Below, one piece after another: positions 28,320 to 37,805 of a DNA stretch of 64,000 nucleotides. The notes under the pieces are model-generated. The model made no database searches, was not told the DNA's origin, and worked only from the letters and a program-made list of their open reading frames with translations. This stretch comes from JAHEJN01 sp963787285. Its GTDB lineage: Bacteria; Actinomycetota; Acidimicrobiia; Acidimicrobiales; JAHEJN01. Location: contig CAWBCM010000003.1 of assembly GCA_963787285.1 (NCBI GenBank), forward strand, positions 1 through 64,000. Direction: 5' to 3'. Within the stretch, counting starts at the first letter, position 1, and every line of letters begins with the position of its first letter. The translations under genes and the position numbers were made by a program.

Positions 28320-29720
28320 TCACGGGTCGAAGGCACCGATCTCGGACCCGACGCCGCCGAGTCCCTCGGCCGCGGCTGCTCGGTCGCGGAGGCGGCGCGC
28401 CGCATTGCGGGCGGCGTCCTCGACGTCGACCCCGGCCTGGTTCGCCACCGCCACCAGCAGGGCAACGAGACGACCGACCCCGGCTTCGTCGATCGCCTCC
28501 TCACCGTCGGTCGCGTCGATCGCGTCGAGCTCGGCCCGCAGACGCTCGACCGATGCGCCGACGTCGACGCCCAGCGTCGCCGCCTTGCGCTGAACCTTGG
28601 CCAACAGCGCCACCCCGGGAATCCCGGAGGGGATGCCGTCGAACACCGACGCACGACCCTTCTCGGCCACCTTGGCCGCTTCCCACTGCACGACGAGCTG
28701 TGCGGTGTCGACGGTCTCGGCATCACCGAAGACGTGAGGGTGCCGGCTGACCAGCTTGTCGTGAATGCCGTCGGCGATGTCGGCCACGGAGAACCGTCCG
28801 TCCTCCTCGGCGATGACGGCGTGGATGAACGCCTGGAACAGCAGATCGCCGAGCTCCTCACAGAGATGTTCGTCGGCTCGCTCGACGCCAGAGCGGTCGG
28901 CGGTCTCGTCGGCCTCGACGAAACGGTCGATCGCCTCGAGCACCTCGTGGGTCTCCTCGACCAGATGGCGACGCAGGGACGCGTGGGTCTGCTCGCGGTC
29001 CCAGGGACACTCACGGCGAAGGACGTGGATCACATCGCTCAGCCGACCGAGGGCCCGGGCCGCGGTCGGTGCCGGCTCGGGAATGTAGAGCGAGGTGAGA
29101 TGATCGGCGACGACGCCGCGATCGAGCTCCCACCAGTCGACCTCGAACACCCGCTCGTCGTCGGTGCCGAGCCGCTGAAGCACGGTGACGGGTCGGGGCG
29201 GTGCGACATCGGTGCTCAACTTGATGTCGGAGAGCACCCGCTGGTTGTGGCAATGCGCCACCAGCGCCGGCCCGGCGATGGCGCCGGCGGTCTCGGCGAA
29301 GCGATGGCCGTCGACCAGCGTGACTCCCGAGTCGACGGGATCGACGCCGAGGCGCGCCCACGCCACATCGAGGAACGACAGCGCCGGATGCACCACCACC
29401 TGCACCGCGGACTGGGCCCGCAGATGCTCGACCGTGCGCTCGAGCACCAACGGTGACCCGGGCACGGCGTACACCACCGACCCCTCGCGACCGGCGGCCT
29501 CGAGGAGTCGCCGGGCAATCTCCTCGTAGACGTCGGCGAAGGTGTCCCCTCGCTCGTACACCTCGTCGAAGCTCGCCGCTTCGGGCATCACCGCGGCACT
29601 CGGATGGCGCCGGGTGCGCAGATACCGATGCGATGACCCGTCGATGATCTCGCGGGTGGCCGGCGTCAGGAGCGAGGCGTCGCCCGGCCCGAGACCGACG
29701 ACGTCGATGCGCGGACTCAC
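28320..29720 (-). CDS. mazG: tetrapyrrole-methylase-fold / MazG nucleotide pyrophosphohydrolase fusion
   Basis: 466 residues from GTG 29720. Residues 1-210 form a SAM-dependent tetrapyrrole-methylase-type domain (RIDVVGLGPGDASLLTPATREII, EGSVVYAVPGSPLVLERTVEHL). Residues 240-370 are MazG: LRRECPWDREQTHASLRRHLVEETHEVLEAID with EExxE and the distal ELGDLLFQAFIHAVIAEEDGRF. A shorter second MazG-like stretch follows (VARHPHVFGD...). The fusion occurs in Bacillus YabN-type proteins. It hydrolyses non-canonical NTPs or (p)ppGpp-related nucleotides. Its GTG overlaps the stop of the foldase gene (GTGA). Confidence 0.9.
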   Translation of the reverse strand: MSPRIDVVGLGPGDASLLTPATREIIDGSSHRYLRTRRHPSAAVMPEAASFDEVYERGDTFADVYEEIARRLLEAAGREGSVVYAVPGSPLVLERTVEHLRAQSAVQVVVHPALSFLDVAWARLGVDPVDSGVTLVDGHRFAETAGAIAGPALVAHCHNQRVLSDIKLSTDVAPPRPVTVLQRLGTDDERVFEVDWWELDRGVVADHLTSLYIPEPAPTAARALGRLSDVIHVLRRECPWDREQTHASLRRHLVEETHEVLEAIDRFVEADETADRSGVERADEHLCEELGDLLFQAFIHAVIAEEDGRFSVADIADGIHDKLVSRHPHVFGDAETVDTAQLVVQWEAAKVAEKGRASVFDGIPSGIPGVALLAKVQRKAATLGVDVGASVERLRAELDAIDATDGEEAIDEAGVGRLVALLVAVANQAGVDVEDAARNAARRLRDRAAAAEGLGGVGSEIGAFDP

Positions 29721-30517
29721 CCGGGAGCGACGACGGCCGGGGGAACGACCTGGAGGCCGATCGGATCCCATTCGCCGTAGCGAGCATCGACGAGGACGTC
29801 GTCGACCCGGAGCATCTCGCTGCGCCAGACATCGAAGTCCTCCTGGGTCTCGAAGGCCGTGCCGAGACCGGCCTCGACGACACTCTGGTCGTCGACGTCG
29901 TTGTTGGGCAGCTTCTCGATCAGGTGGAACCCGAAATCGGTTGCGACCGGCCCGACCACCTCGTTCTCCCCGGCTTCGAGCAGCGCTGACTCGAACTCCG
30001 GTACGAACGAGCCCAGCGGGACACAACCGAGGTCACCGCCCACCGCTCCCGATCCGGTGTCGATGGAGAACTGTGCCGCCAGAGCGGCGAAGTCGGCGCC
30101 ATCGTCGAGCTGGGCGAGCAGATCGGTCGCCTCGTCCTCGGTGGTCACGAGAATGTGGCGCGAACAGGTGAGCGAAGCCGCGGCGACCGCCCGGATGTCG
30201 GGCACCCGTTGCTCGACCTCGGCCGCGACGAGTGTGGTGAAGACCTGGTCGGCATTCGCCGCGTCGACGGTGACCTCGAGCCCGGCGCGGTCGGCCGCAC
30301 CCTGCAACAGGACGTCACGCGCCGCGTCGGTCAGGAACTGCGCCGCGGCCTGATTGGACGCCACGCCGTCGTTGATCTGGCCCTGTTCGTCGAGGGCGTC
30401 GAGCAGATCGCCGCGACTGACCGAGACATCGCCCACCTCGAGGGCGGAGCGCTGTGAGCCGCATGCGGCGGCCACCAGTGCAACGAAGGCGACAAGGGCG
30501 AGAAGGCGATTCATCAC
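29717..30517 (-). CDS. PpiC/parvulin-type peptidyl-prolyl isomerase lipoprotein
   Basis: 266 residues. Signal LLALVAFVALVAAAC with lipobox. A SurA/PrsA-like N-terminal helix region (SRGDLLDALDEQGQINDGV), then the parvulin core: SRHILVTTEDEATDLLAQLDDGADFAALAAQFSIDTGSGAVGGDLG, VPEFESALLEAGENEVVGPVATDFGFHLIEKL. It helps fold exported proteins at the membrane. Start ATG 30517 or 30514. 46 bp separate it from mfd, and it is translationally coupled to mazG. Confidence 0.88.
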   Translation of the reverse strand: MMNRLLALVAFVALVAAACGSQRSALEVGDVSVSRGDLLDALDEQGQINDGVASNQAAAQFLTDAARDVLLQGAADRAGLEVTVDAANADQVFTTLVAAEVEQRVPDIRAVAAASLTCSRHILVTTEDEATDLLAQLDDGADFAALAAQFSIDTGSGAVGGDLGCVPLGSFVPEFESALLEAGENEVVGPVATDFGFHLIEKLPNNDVDDQSVVEAGLGTAFETQEDFDVWRSEMLRVDDVLVDARYGEWDPIGLQVVPPAVVAPG

Positions 30518-30563
30518 GGAGCGTAGGCTAGGCGGCCGTGGATGGCTTCGAGCGCCACGATGC

Positions 30564-33500
30564 TCACGGCGTGGACATCTCCGCCCGGGGCAGCAGCTCC
30601 TCGAACGCAGAGACCAGATCGACCGCCGCGGTGGTGGCCGACGGCAGCGCCAACTGCAGGATCTGCGCCTGCTCGCGATAGGTCGAGCCGCGGTAGACCC
30701 GTTCGAGGCGCATCTTCTTGCTCACGCGAAGCTCCACGGGTGAGATCTTCGCAATCCACTTCGGTCCGCCGAGACCCGGACCCTTGCCCACCGTGATCTC
30801 CTCGATGTTGCGGTCGAAACACGCCACCCGCAGCCGGGCGATCGCGAGCAGGGCCTCGCCCGCCTCCGGGATCGGACCGTAGCGATCGATCCACTCGGCC
30901 TCGATGTCGTTCACCTCGGCGTCGGTCACGACGGCGGCCAGCCGCCGGTAGGCCTCGAGCCGGAGCACTTCCTTGGGCACGTAGTCGGCCGGGAGATGGG
31001 CGTCGACGGGCAGGTCGAGCTTCACCTCGGGGGCGACCTCGGGTGTCTCACCCTTCAGCTCGGCCACCGCTTCGGTGACCATCTGGCAGTACAGGTCGTA
31101 GCCGACCGCCGCGATGTGGCCCGACTGTCCCGTGCCGAGCAGGTTGCCCGCGCCACGGATCTCGAGATCGCGCATGGCGATCTTGAAGCCCGAACCCAGC
31201 TCGGTGGTCTCGCCGATCGTCTTCAGCCGTTCGAAGGCCTCCTCGGTGAGTACCCGATCGGGCGGGGTGAACAGGTAGGCGTAGGCACGCGAGCCCGAGC
31301 GCCCGACCCGGCCTCGGAGCTGGTGGAGCTGACCCAGCCCCATGAGGTCGGCCCGATCGACGACGAGAGTGTTCACGGTCGGCATGTCGATGCCCGACTC
31401 GATGATGGTGGTGCACACCAACACGTCGTACTTGCCCTCCCAGAAGTCGATCACCACCGACTCGAGCAGAGCTTCGTCCATCTGGCCGTGGGCGACCGCC
31501 ACGCGCGCCTCGGGCACCAGCCGTTTGAGGTCGGCCGCGACGTGCTCGATGTCCATCACCCGGTTGTGGACGAAGAACACCTGTCCGTCCCGTAGGAGCT
31601 CGCGCCGGATCGACTCGGAGACGGCCCGCTCGTCGTATTCGCCCACATAGGTGAGGATCGGCTGGCGCTCGGCCGGGGGCGTGGTGAGCACGGTGAGGTC
31701 GCGAATGCCGGTGAGGCTCATCTCGAGCGTGCGCGGAATCGGCGTGGCGGTCAGGGTGAGCACGTCGAGGTCGGCCCGCATCTGCTTGATGGCCTCCTTG
31801 TGCGAGACCCCGAACCGTTGCTCCTCGTCGACCACCAACAGCCCGAGGTTCTTGAAGGTCACGTCCTGGGAGAGCAGCCGGTGGGTGCCGATCACGACGT
31901 CGACCTCACCCGACTCGACGCCGGCGATGACCTCTTTCGCCTGCTTGGTGCTCAGGAAACGGCTGAGCGCCTCGACCCGGATGGGATAGGCGGCGAATCG
32001 TTCCGAGAAGGTCTGGAGGTGCTGCTGGGCCAACAGCGTGGTCGGCACGAGGACCGCCACCTGCTTGCCGTCCTGCACGGCCTTGAACGCGGCACGAACC
32101 GCGATCTCGGTCTTGCCGAAGCCGACATCACCGCAGACCAGGCGATCCATCGGCTCGCCGCGCTCCATGTCGGCCTTCACCGCCTCGATGGCGGCCAGCT
32201 GGTCGAGGGTCTCCTGGTAGGGGAAGGCCGCCTCGATCTCGGCCTGCCACGGGGTATCGGGGGCGAAGGGATGACCGGGCGTGGCCAGACGGCGCTGGTA
32301 CAACACGACCAGTTCCTGGGCGATCTCCGCGACCGCGGCCCGTACCTTGCCCTTGGCCTTCTGCCAATCGGCGCCGCCCATCCGCGACAGCGACGGGCTG
32401 TCGCCGCCCGTGTAGTGCCGCACCGTGTCGATCTGGTCACTCGGCAGGTACAGGCGATCGGTACCCCGGTACTCGAGGAGCAGGTAGTCACGTTCGGACC
32501 CGCCGATGGAGCGCGTGACCATGCCGCCGTACCGCGCCACTCCATGTGTCTGGTGGACGACGTAGTCGCCCGGGGCGAGATCGTCGAAGAACCGCTGGGC
32601 GTCGACCTGGCGGGCCCGCCGCCTGCGGTGGGTACGCCGTCGGCCGGTGAGGTCGGACTCGGAGATGATCGCCAACCCGACCTCGGGCAGGACCACACCG
32701 TGGTCGATGCCGGCGACGATCAGCTGGCCCCCGATCCGATCGCGGAGCTCGTCGACCACCGGAAGATCGACGCCACCGTCGCCGAGACGTTCGGCGAGAC
32801 GCTCCGCCGAGCCCGGTCCGTCGGCGGTGACCACCACGCGATACCCGTCGGCCAGGAGCTGGGCGATCTGGTGTACCGGCCCGCCCCCCTCGGCGCTCGA
32901 CGGCGCCGGCGCCGATGCCGCCAGTCGCGGGACGTCGGGCCCCGCCGCCAGCGTGGCGATGGTGCACGTGGGTGCCGCGCAGCGCTCGAGGAGATGGTCG
33001 AGCTGGAGGTGCAGGCGCGGGACGTTCTCGACGTCGCTCACGTCCCAGGTGCGAGCCAGAGACGCGGCAAGGTCGTGCTCCTCGGCGAGAAGATCGGCGG
33101 CCCGGCTCCGGAGCCGGGTGGGGTCGACCAGCACGATCTGCGCGTCGGCATCGAGCAGGTCCACGACCGATTGCGTGTCGTCGGCGATCCACGGCAACCA
33201 CGACTCCATGCCGTCGAAGGACTCGCCGTCGGCCAGGCGCTGCCATTGCTCGCGGCCCCACGGCGCCGAGCCGATCAGCTCTTCGGCCCGATCGCGACTC
33301 GGTTGATCGAGCAGGAACTCCCTGGCCGGGAAGATCGTGACCTCGGATCGCTCGACGGTCGAGCGTTGGTCGGCGATCGAGAACTCGGTCATCCGATCGA
33401 CCTCGTCACCCCAGAGGTCGATACGGACCGGCGTGTCGCCCGTCGACGGGAAGACATCGACGATCGACCCACGGAGCGCGACGTCGCCACGATGCTCCAC

Positions 33501-34004
33501 CTGGACGTCGCGTCGATAGCCCCACTCCACCAGTCGCGCCACCAGCTCGTGCGGGTCGACCACGTCGGACACGCCGACGACGATGGGCTCGATGTCGGTC
33601 GCACCCGGCGCGAGACGCTGCACGACCGCCCTGGCCGATGCGATCACCAGACGAGCCCCGCGACGGTGGTGGAGATTCGACAGCACCCGCGACCGCCGAC
33701 CCATGGTCTCGACGGTCGGACTCACCCGTTCGAAGGGCAACGTCTCCCATGCCGGCAAGACCTCGACCGCCTCGCCGACGAAGGCGCGCAGATCGTTGCC
33801 CAGCCGGTCGGCATCGATGCCACCGGGCACCACCACCAATACGGGTGACCGGTCGCCCACGTGGGCCACCGCGGCGAGGGTGATCGGCTGAGCCGGCGCC
33901 GGAACGGCCACGGCGGGAGACCGTCGGCCGACCAGATCGATCACCGCAGGGTGATCGGCGATCAGCTCGACCAGGGGCGCCAACGGCGCCGTCGTCGATC
34001 TCAC
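30564..34004 (-). CDS. mfd: transcription-repair coupling factor
   Basis: 1146 residues, full length. UvrB-like N-terminal domains (about 1-350, without an ATPase of their own), the RNA-polymerase-interacting tudor-like domain around DYVVHQTHGVARYGGMV, and RecG-like helicase domains: Walker A VCGDVGFGKTEIAVRAAF, the DEEQRFGVSHKEA motif, TATPIPRTLEMSLTGIRDLTVL and QLRGRVGRSGSRAYAYLF. The C-terminal TRCF domain starts near EVKLDLPVDAHLPADYV. It displaces stalled RNA polymerase and recruits UvrA. Its GTG start overlaps the pth stop as GTGA. Confidence 0.97.
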   Translation of the reverse strand: MRSTTAPLAPLVELIADHPAVIDLVGRRSPAVAVPAPAQPITLAAVAHVGDRSPVLVVVPGGIDADRLGNDLRAFVGEAVEVLPAWETLPFERVSPTVETMGRRSRVLSNLHHRRGARLVIASARAVVQRLAPGATDIEPIVVGVSDVVDPHELVARLVEWGYRRDVQVEHRGDVALRGSIVDVFPSTGDTPVRIDLWGDEVDRMTEFSIADQRSTVERSEVTIFPAREFLLDQPSRDRAEELIGSAPWGREQWQRLADGESFDGMESWLPWIADDTQSVVDLLDADAQIVLVDPTRLRSRAADLLAEEHDLAASLARTWDVSDVENVPRLHLQLDHLLERCAAPTCTIATLAAGPDVPRLAASAPAPSSAEGGGPVHQIAQLLADGYRVVVTADGPGSAERLAERLGDGGVDLPVVDELRDRIGGQLIVAGIDHGVVLPEVGLAIISESDLTGRRRTHRRRRARQVDAQRFFDDLAPGDYVVHQTHGVARYGGMVTRSIGGSERDYLLLEYRGTDRLYLPSDQIDTVRHYTGGDSPSLSRMGGADWQKAKGKVRAAVAEIAQELVVLYQRRLATPGHPFAPDTPWQAEIEAAFPYQETLDQLAAIEAVKADMERGEPMDRLVCGDVGFGKTEIAVRAAFKAVQDGKQVAVLVPTTLLAQQHLQTFSERFAAYPIRVEALSRFLSTKQAKEVIAGVESGEVDVVIGTHRLLSQDVTFKNLGLLVVDEEQRFGVSHKEAIKQMRADLDVLTLTATPIPRTLEMSLTGIRDLTVLTTPPAERQPILTYVGEYDERAVSESIRRELLRDGQVFFVHNRVMDIEHVAADLKRLVPEARVAVAHGQMDEALLESVVIDFWEGKYDVLVCTTIIESGIDMPTVNTLVVDRADLMGLGQLHQLRGRVGRSGSRAYAYLFTPPDRVLTEEAFERLKTIGETTELGSGFKIAMRDLEIRGAGNLLGTGQSGHIAAVGYDLYCQMVTEAVAELKGETPEVAPEVKLDLPVDAHLPADYVPKEVLRLEAYRRLAAVVTDAEVNDIEAEWIDRYGPIPEAGEALLAIARLRVACFDRNIEEITVGKGPGLGGPKWIAKISPVELRVSKKMRLERVYRGSTYREQAQILQLALPSATTAAVDLVSAFEELLPRAEMSTP

Positions 34005-34624
34005 ACCAAGCCGTTGATCTTCTGCATCGCGGCCTCGACCCCTTCGGCGGCAACGGTCTCCACGGCGTCGGCCGCGATCTCGACCGCGATGTCGAGCTCG
34101 GCCCGTTCGGCCTTTCCCACCCGGCGCAGCACGTGATCGGCGCCGCGTTCCTTGCTCGGTGGCTTCCCGATGCCGATCCGAACCCGGGTGAATTCGGCCG
34201 AGCCCAGGTGCGACTGGATGGAGCGCAGGCCGTTGTGGCCGGCCAGGCCGCCGCCGGCCTTGACCCGCACCTGACCCGGTTCGAGGTCGAGCTCGTCCTG
34301 GACCACCACGAGGCGAGCGAGATCGTCGATCCCGTAGCGCCGGACGAGCAACTGCACCGACCGGCCCGACTCGTTCATGTACGTGAGCGGAAACGCCACC
34401 GCGACCCGCTTGTCGCCCAGCCGCAGCTCGTCGGTCATGGCCTGCTCCTTCGACGAGCGCAGCCGACCGTGATGCCGCTCGACCAGAACGTCGACGGTCC
34501 GGGCGCCGACATTGTGGCGGCTGCCGGCGTACTGCTCACCGGGGTTTCCCAGGCCGACCACGAGCAGGTCGGCGGGAGTGCCCCGGCGCTCGGCCGACCG
34601 CTTGGCGCGTCGCAGCGCCGCCAT
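34001..34624 (-). CDS. pth: peptidyl-tRNA hydrolase
   Basis: 207 residues. LLVVGLGNPGEQYAGSRHNVGARTVD contains the catalytic His and the two Asn, PLTYMNESGRSVQLLVRRYG the second signature, VVQDELDLEPGQVRVKAGGGLAGHNGLRSI the third. It recycles peptidyl-tRNA. The N-terminal extension of about 18 residues is basic. The rplY-pth-mfd order is common in Gram-positives. Confidence 0.97.
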   Translation of the reverse strand: MAALRRAKRSAERRGTPADLLVVGLGNPGEQYAGSRHNVGARTVDVLVERHHGRLRSSKEQAMTDELRLGDKRVAVAFPLTYMNESGRSVQLLVRRYGIDDLARLVVVQDELDLEPGQVRVKAGGGLAGHNGLRSIQSHLGSAEFTRVRIGIGKPPSKERGADHVLRRVGKAERAELDIAVEIAADAVETVAAEGVEAAMQKINGLV

Positions 34625-34630
34625 CGTCAG

Positions 34631-35314
34631 CTACTCGGCGTCGGAAGCTTCATCGGCGTCGCCTTCGGGCGCCGACTCGCCGCCCGCCTCACCCGACAAC
34701 AACTCGGCTTCGGCTTCGGCTTCGGCCGCTTCGTCCTCGGCGATCGCCTCGAGGGTCGAGCGGGTCAGGGTGCCGATGGCAACCGGATCCTCGGCGTCGA
34801 CCTCGGTGCGCACACCGACCGGGAGAGCGACATCGCCCACCCGGATGCTGGAGCCGACCTCGAGGTCGGAGACGTCGACGGTGAGCTCGTTCGGGATGGC
34901 GTCGGGCTTCGACAAGACGAGCAGGGAGTGCATGGGCTGGTCGACCATGCCGTTCTCGTCGAGCACCTTCTTGGCCACGCCGAGCAACACGATGGGAACC
35001 TCGACCTCGACCTCGACATCGGGGTCGAGGCGGATGAAGTCGACGTGGTTGACCTCACCACGAACCGGGTGACGCTGCAGTTCCTTCACGATGCACAACT
35101 GGCTTCCGCCGTCGACCTCGAGCGCGATCAGACCGTTGAGGCCCGCGTCGGTGGTGAGCACGGTGCGCAGCTCGGAGTACTCGACGCTCACCGCTACCGG
35201 GTCGGCACCGAGGCCGTAGACCACACCGGGAACCTTGCCCTCGCGACGCAGACGACGGGTGGCACGGGTGCCCTGGGGGCGCCCGGTGGATGCGGTGAGA
35301 ACGAGCTCGGCCAT
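34631..35314 (-). CDS. rplY: 50S ribosomal protein L25/general stress protein Ctc
   Basis: 227 residues. L25 domain (1-95): LTASTGRPQGTRATRRLRREGKVPGVVYGLGADPVAVSVEY and VNHVDFIRLDPDVEVEVEVPIVLLG. The TL5/Ctc C-terminal beta domain (to about 190) is followed by an acidic tail ending AEAEAELLSGEAGGESAPEGD. It binds 5S rRNA. It starts 7 bp before pth. Confidence 0.96.
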   Translation of the reverse strand: MAELVLTASTGRPQGTRATRRLRREGKVPGVVYGLGADPVAVSVEYSELRTVLTTDAGLNGLIALEVDGGSQLCIVKELQRHPVRGEVNHVDFIRLDPDVEVEVEVPIVLLGVAKKVLDENGMVDQPMHSLLVLSKPDAIPNELTVDVSDLEVGSSIRVGDVALPVGVRTEVDAEDPVAIGTLTRSTLEAIAEDEAAEAEAEAELLSGEAGGESAPEGDADEASDAE

Positions 35315-35437
35315 GGTGGAACGACTCCGATGAGAACGGCTGACGAGTGCGGTGAAACCGACCCGCCATGCTAGCGGCGGAGAGCCGAAACCCTCACCCG
35401 CCGGGCCCTCGATCGGGATCGGCGGCGCGACCCACCG

Positions 35438-36421
35438 TCAGCTCAGGTTGCTGCCGCCGAAGATGTCGCTGACGCTGGTGTCCTCGAACACGGCGTCGAT
35501 GGCCGCGGCGATGATCGGCGCGACCGAGACGGTCTCGAACTTGTCGATCTGCTTCTCGGGCGGCAGCGGCAGCGTGTCGGTTATCACCACCCGCTCGATG
35601 ACCGAGTTCTTGATGCGATCGACGGCGGGATCCGACAGCACCGCATGGGTGGTCGCCGCGCACACCGAGGTCGCTCCCCGCTCGACGAGCTGTTCGGCCG
35701 CGGCCACGATGGTGCCACCGGTGTCGATCATGTCGTCGATGAGCACACAGATACGGCCGTCGACCTCGCCCACCACCTCTTTGGCCTCGACCACGTTCTT
35801 CTGGCCCTTCACCCGGCGCTTGTGCACGATGGCCAGATCTGCGCCCAACGCATTCGCGTACCGCTCGGAGACCTTCACCCGACCGGCGTCGGGCGACACG
35901 ACGACGATGTCGTCGCCGAGGGCGCGCAGCCGATCGACGAGAACGGGCATGGCCGTGAGGTGATCCCACGGCCCGTCGAAGAAGCCCTGGATCTGGCCCG
36001 AATGCAGGTCGACGGCCACCATGCGGCTGGCACCGGCCACCTTGAACATGTTGGCGACCAGCTTGGCGGTGATCGGTTCGCGACCTTCGGACTTGCGGTC
36101 CTGGCGGGCATAGCCGTAGAAGGGGCACACGACGGTGATGCGTTTGGCCGAGGCCCGCTTGGCCGCATCGACCATGAGCAGCTGTTCCATGATCGCGTCG
36201 TTCACCGTGTGGCCGTCGCCGAAACCACAGTGCGACTGGATGATGAAGACATCGGCGCCCCGCACCGACTCACCGAAGCGGCAGTGGAGCTCCCCGTTGG
36301 CGAAGCCGGCCATGTTCGGCTCGCCGAGCTGGACTCCGAGGGTGAGGGCGATCGCATCGGCCAATGCAGGGTTGGCCCGCCCCGACACGATGTACAGGCG
36401 CTTCTTGGTCACGAGCTCCAC
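35438..36421 (-). CDS. prs: ribose-phosphate pyrophosphokinase
   Basis: 327 residues from GTG 36421, with GGAGG five bases upstream. PRPP synthetase motifs: PFYGYARQDRKSEGREPITAKLVANMF (ATP/Mg site), MVAVDLHSGQIQGFFDGPWDHL, VVSPDAGRVKVSERYANALG (ribose-5-phosphate loop) and ICVLIDDMIDTGGTIVAAAEQL (PRPP signature). It supplies PRPP for nucleotide, His and Trp synthesis, and for Upp encoded at 58667. Downstream of glmU, as in many actinobacteria. Confidence 0.97.
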   Translation of the reverse strand: MELVTKKRLYIVSGRANPALADAIALTLGVQLGEPNMAGFANGELHCRFGESVRGADVFIIQSHCGFGDGHTVNDAIMEQLLMVDAAKRASAKRITVVCPFYGYARQDRKSEGREPITAKLVANMFKVAGASRMVAVDLHSGQIQGFFDGPWDHLTAMPVLVDRLRALGDDIVVVSPDAGRVKVSERYANALGADLAIVHKRRVKGQKNVVEAKEVVGEVDGRICVLIDDMIDTGGTIVAAAEQLVERGATSVCAATTHAVLSDPAVDRIKNSVIERVVITDTLPLPPEKQIDKFETVSVAPIIAAAIDAVFEDTSVSDIFGGSNLS

Positions 36422-36482
36422 GGGAACCTCCGGAGGCGCATCTGGCGGGTTGGCACGACTCGTAACCGCACCGTAGCCAAGG

Positions 36483-37592
36483 TCACGTGGGCGCGTCGGG
36501 AAAACCGCCGCCCGAAACGACCTTGAACGGACCGACGGTGCTGGCGGGAGCAACCGAGGCACCGGGCTCCAATACGGCGAAGGGGCCGACCTCGGCGAAG
36601 GAGCCGACCTCGGCGTCGCGACCCACCGAATGGCGCACACGTGCCCCCTGGCCGACTGCGCAGTCGATCAGGTGGGTGTCGGGGCCGATCTGGGCGCCCT
36701 CACCGATCACGGTGAGTCCCTGCAACAGCGTGCCGGGAAAGAGGGTGACGTCGACGGCCAGGTCGACGGTGGTGTCGATGACGGTACGGGTGGGGTCGAC
36801 CATGGTGACCCCGCGAGCCATCCAGTCGAGGTTGATGCGAGCGCGGAGCTGGGCCTCGGTGCGGGCGAGATCGACGCGGTCGTTCACCCCTTGGACCTCG
36901 ACCGGATCGTCGACCACGACGGAAATGGTGCGATACCCCATGTCGTGCAGGACCTCGACCACCTCGCCGAGGCGGATCTCGTCGGTGAGGTCCTCGGGGT
37001 ACACCCGTCGAAGCGCCGGAGTCAGCAGCGACCGGCGGAAGCAGAACACGCCCGCCGCAATCAGTCCGGGGGACCCGGCGGGAAGCGGGTTCCGTTGGAT
37101 CGATCCGACCTCTCCGGCGCGGCCATCGACCAGGATCCCGTAGCCCGAGTCCGCCGACCCACGCCGCGCCAGGACCGATGCCGCCGCCCCGGTGGCGCGA
37201 TGTTCGGTCACCAGGTGGCGAAGTGTGTCGGTGGTGACGAGGGGCATGTCGGCGGGAACGACGATCACGTCGGCGTGATCGTCGATGTCGAGGTTGTCGT
37301 CGAAGACGTCGAGCGCGGCCGCCGTGGCAGAACCGGTGCCCGAGGGGCTCCGCTGATGGACCATCTCGAACGGGAGGTCGGGCGCGACCTCGACCAGCTT
37401 CTTCGAGACCTGTTCGGCGCCGGCGCCCACCACCAGCATCTGGCGATCGAGACCGAGGGGCGCCAGGGCCTCCATCACGTACACCAGCATCGGTTTGCCA
37501 CACAGCGGGTGCAGCGGCTTGGGACGCGTCGAGCGCATACGGCTTCCGGATCCTGCCGCCAGGACGACCGCCGACAGGGGCGTGTCGCTCAT
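36483..37592 (-). CDS. glmU: GlmU-type UDP-N-acetylglucosamine pyrophosphorylase, shortened acetyltransferase domain
   Basis: 369 residues from ATG 37592. The uridyltransferase domain is complete: SAVVLAAGSGSRMRSTRPKPLHPLCGKPMLVYVMEAL, VHQRSPSGTGSATAAALDVF, VVPADMPLVTTDTL, GSADSGYGILVDGRAGEVGSI. The left-handed beta-helix has only about five rungs (VIDTTVDLAVDVTLFPGTLLQG...) and ends at FKVVSGGGFPDAPT. Bacterial GlmU is usually about 450-480 residues. The missing part carries the catalytic His and acetyl-CoA site, so this protein should make UDP-GlcNAc from GlcNAc-1-P but probably not acetylate GlcN-1-P. There is no frameshift, because the stop is clean. Confidence 0.9.
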   Translation of the reverse strand: MSDTPLSAVVLAAGSGSRMRSTRPKPLHPLCGKPMLVYVMEALAPLGLDRQMLVVGAGAEQVSKKLVEVAPDLPFEMVHQRSPSGTGSATAAALDVFDDNLDIDDHADVIVVPADMPLVTTDTLRHLVTEHRATGAAASVLARRGSADSGYGILVDGRAGEVGSIQRNPLPAGSPGLIAAGVFCFRRSLLTPALRRVYPEDLTDEIRLGEVVEVLHDMGYRTISVVVDDPVEVQGVNDRVDLARTEAQLRARINLDWMARGVTMVDPTRTVIDTTVDLAVDVTLFPGTLLQGLTVIGEGAQIGPDTHLIDCAVGQGARVRHSVGRDAEVGSFAEVGPFAVLEPGASVAPASTVGPFKVVSGGGFPDAPT

Positions 37593-37649
37593 CGGGAGGC
37601 CCTCTGCGATGTCATGTGGGTGCCCTTCGGTGTCGAACCTTTTCCGTCG

Positions 37650-37722
37650 CTGCCCGGGGAGGGCTCGAACCTCCAACATTCGGCTCCAAAGGCCGACGTT
37701 CTGCCAGTTGAACTACCGGGCA
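37650..37722 (-). tRNA. tRNA-Gln (anticodon UUG)
   Basis: On the minus strand the acceptor TGCCCGG (37722-37716) pairs with CCGGGCA (37657-37651), followed by discriminator G at 37650. The anticodon stem TCGGC/GCCGA encloses CTTTGGA, so the anticodon is UUG, and the T arm GGAGG-TTCGAGC-CCTCC is perfect. CCA is not encoded. It lies just upstream of glmU on the same strand, a common actinobacterial neighbourhood. Confidence 0.96.
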
Positions 37723-37805
37723 CTGTTGCGTCGAGCCTAACCGAGACCAGGTCGCTGCCGGCTCGGGTTGGCGCACCCCTCGCCCGCCGGTAGTGTGCGG
37801 CAGCC

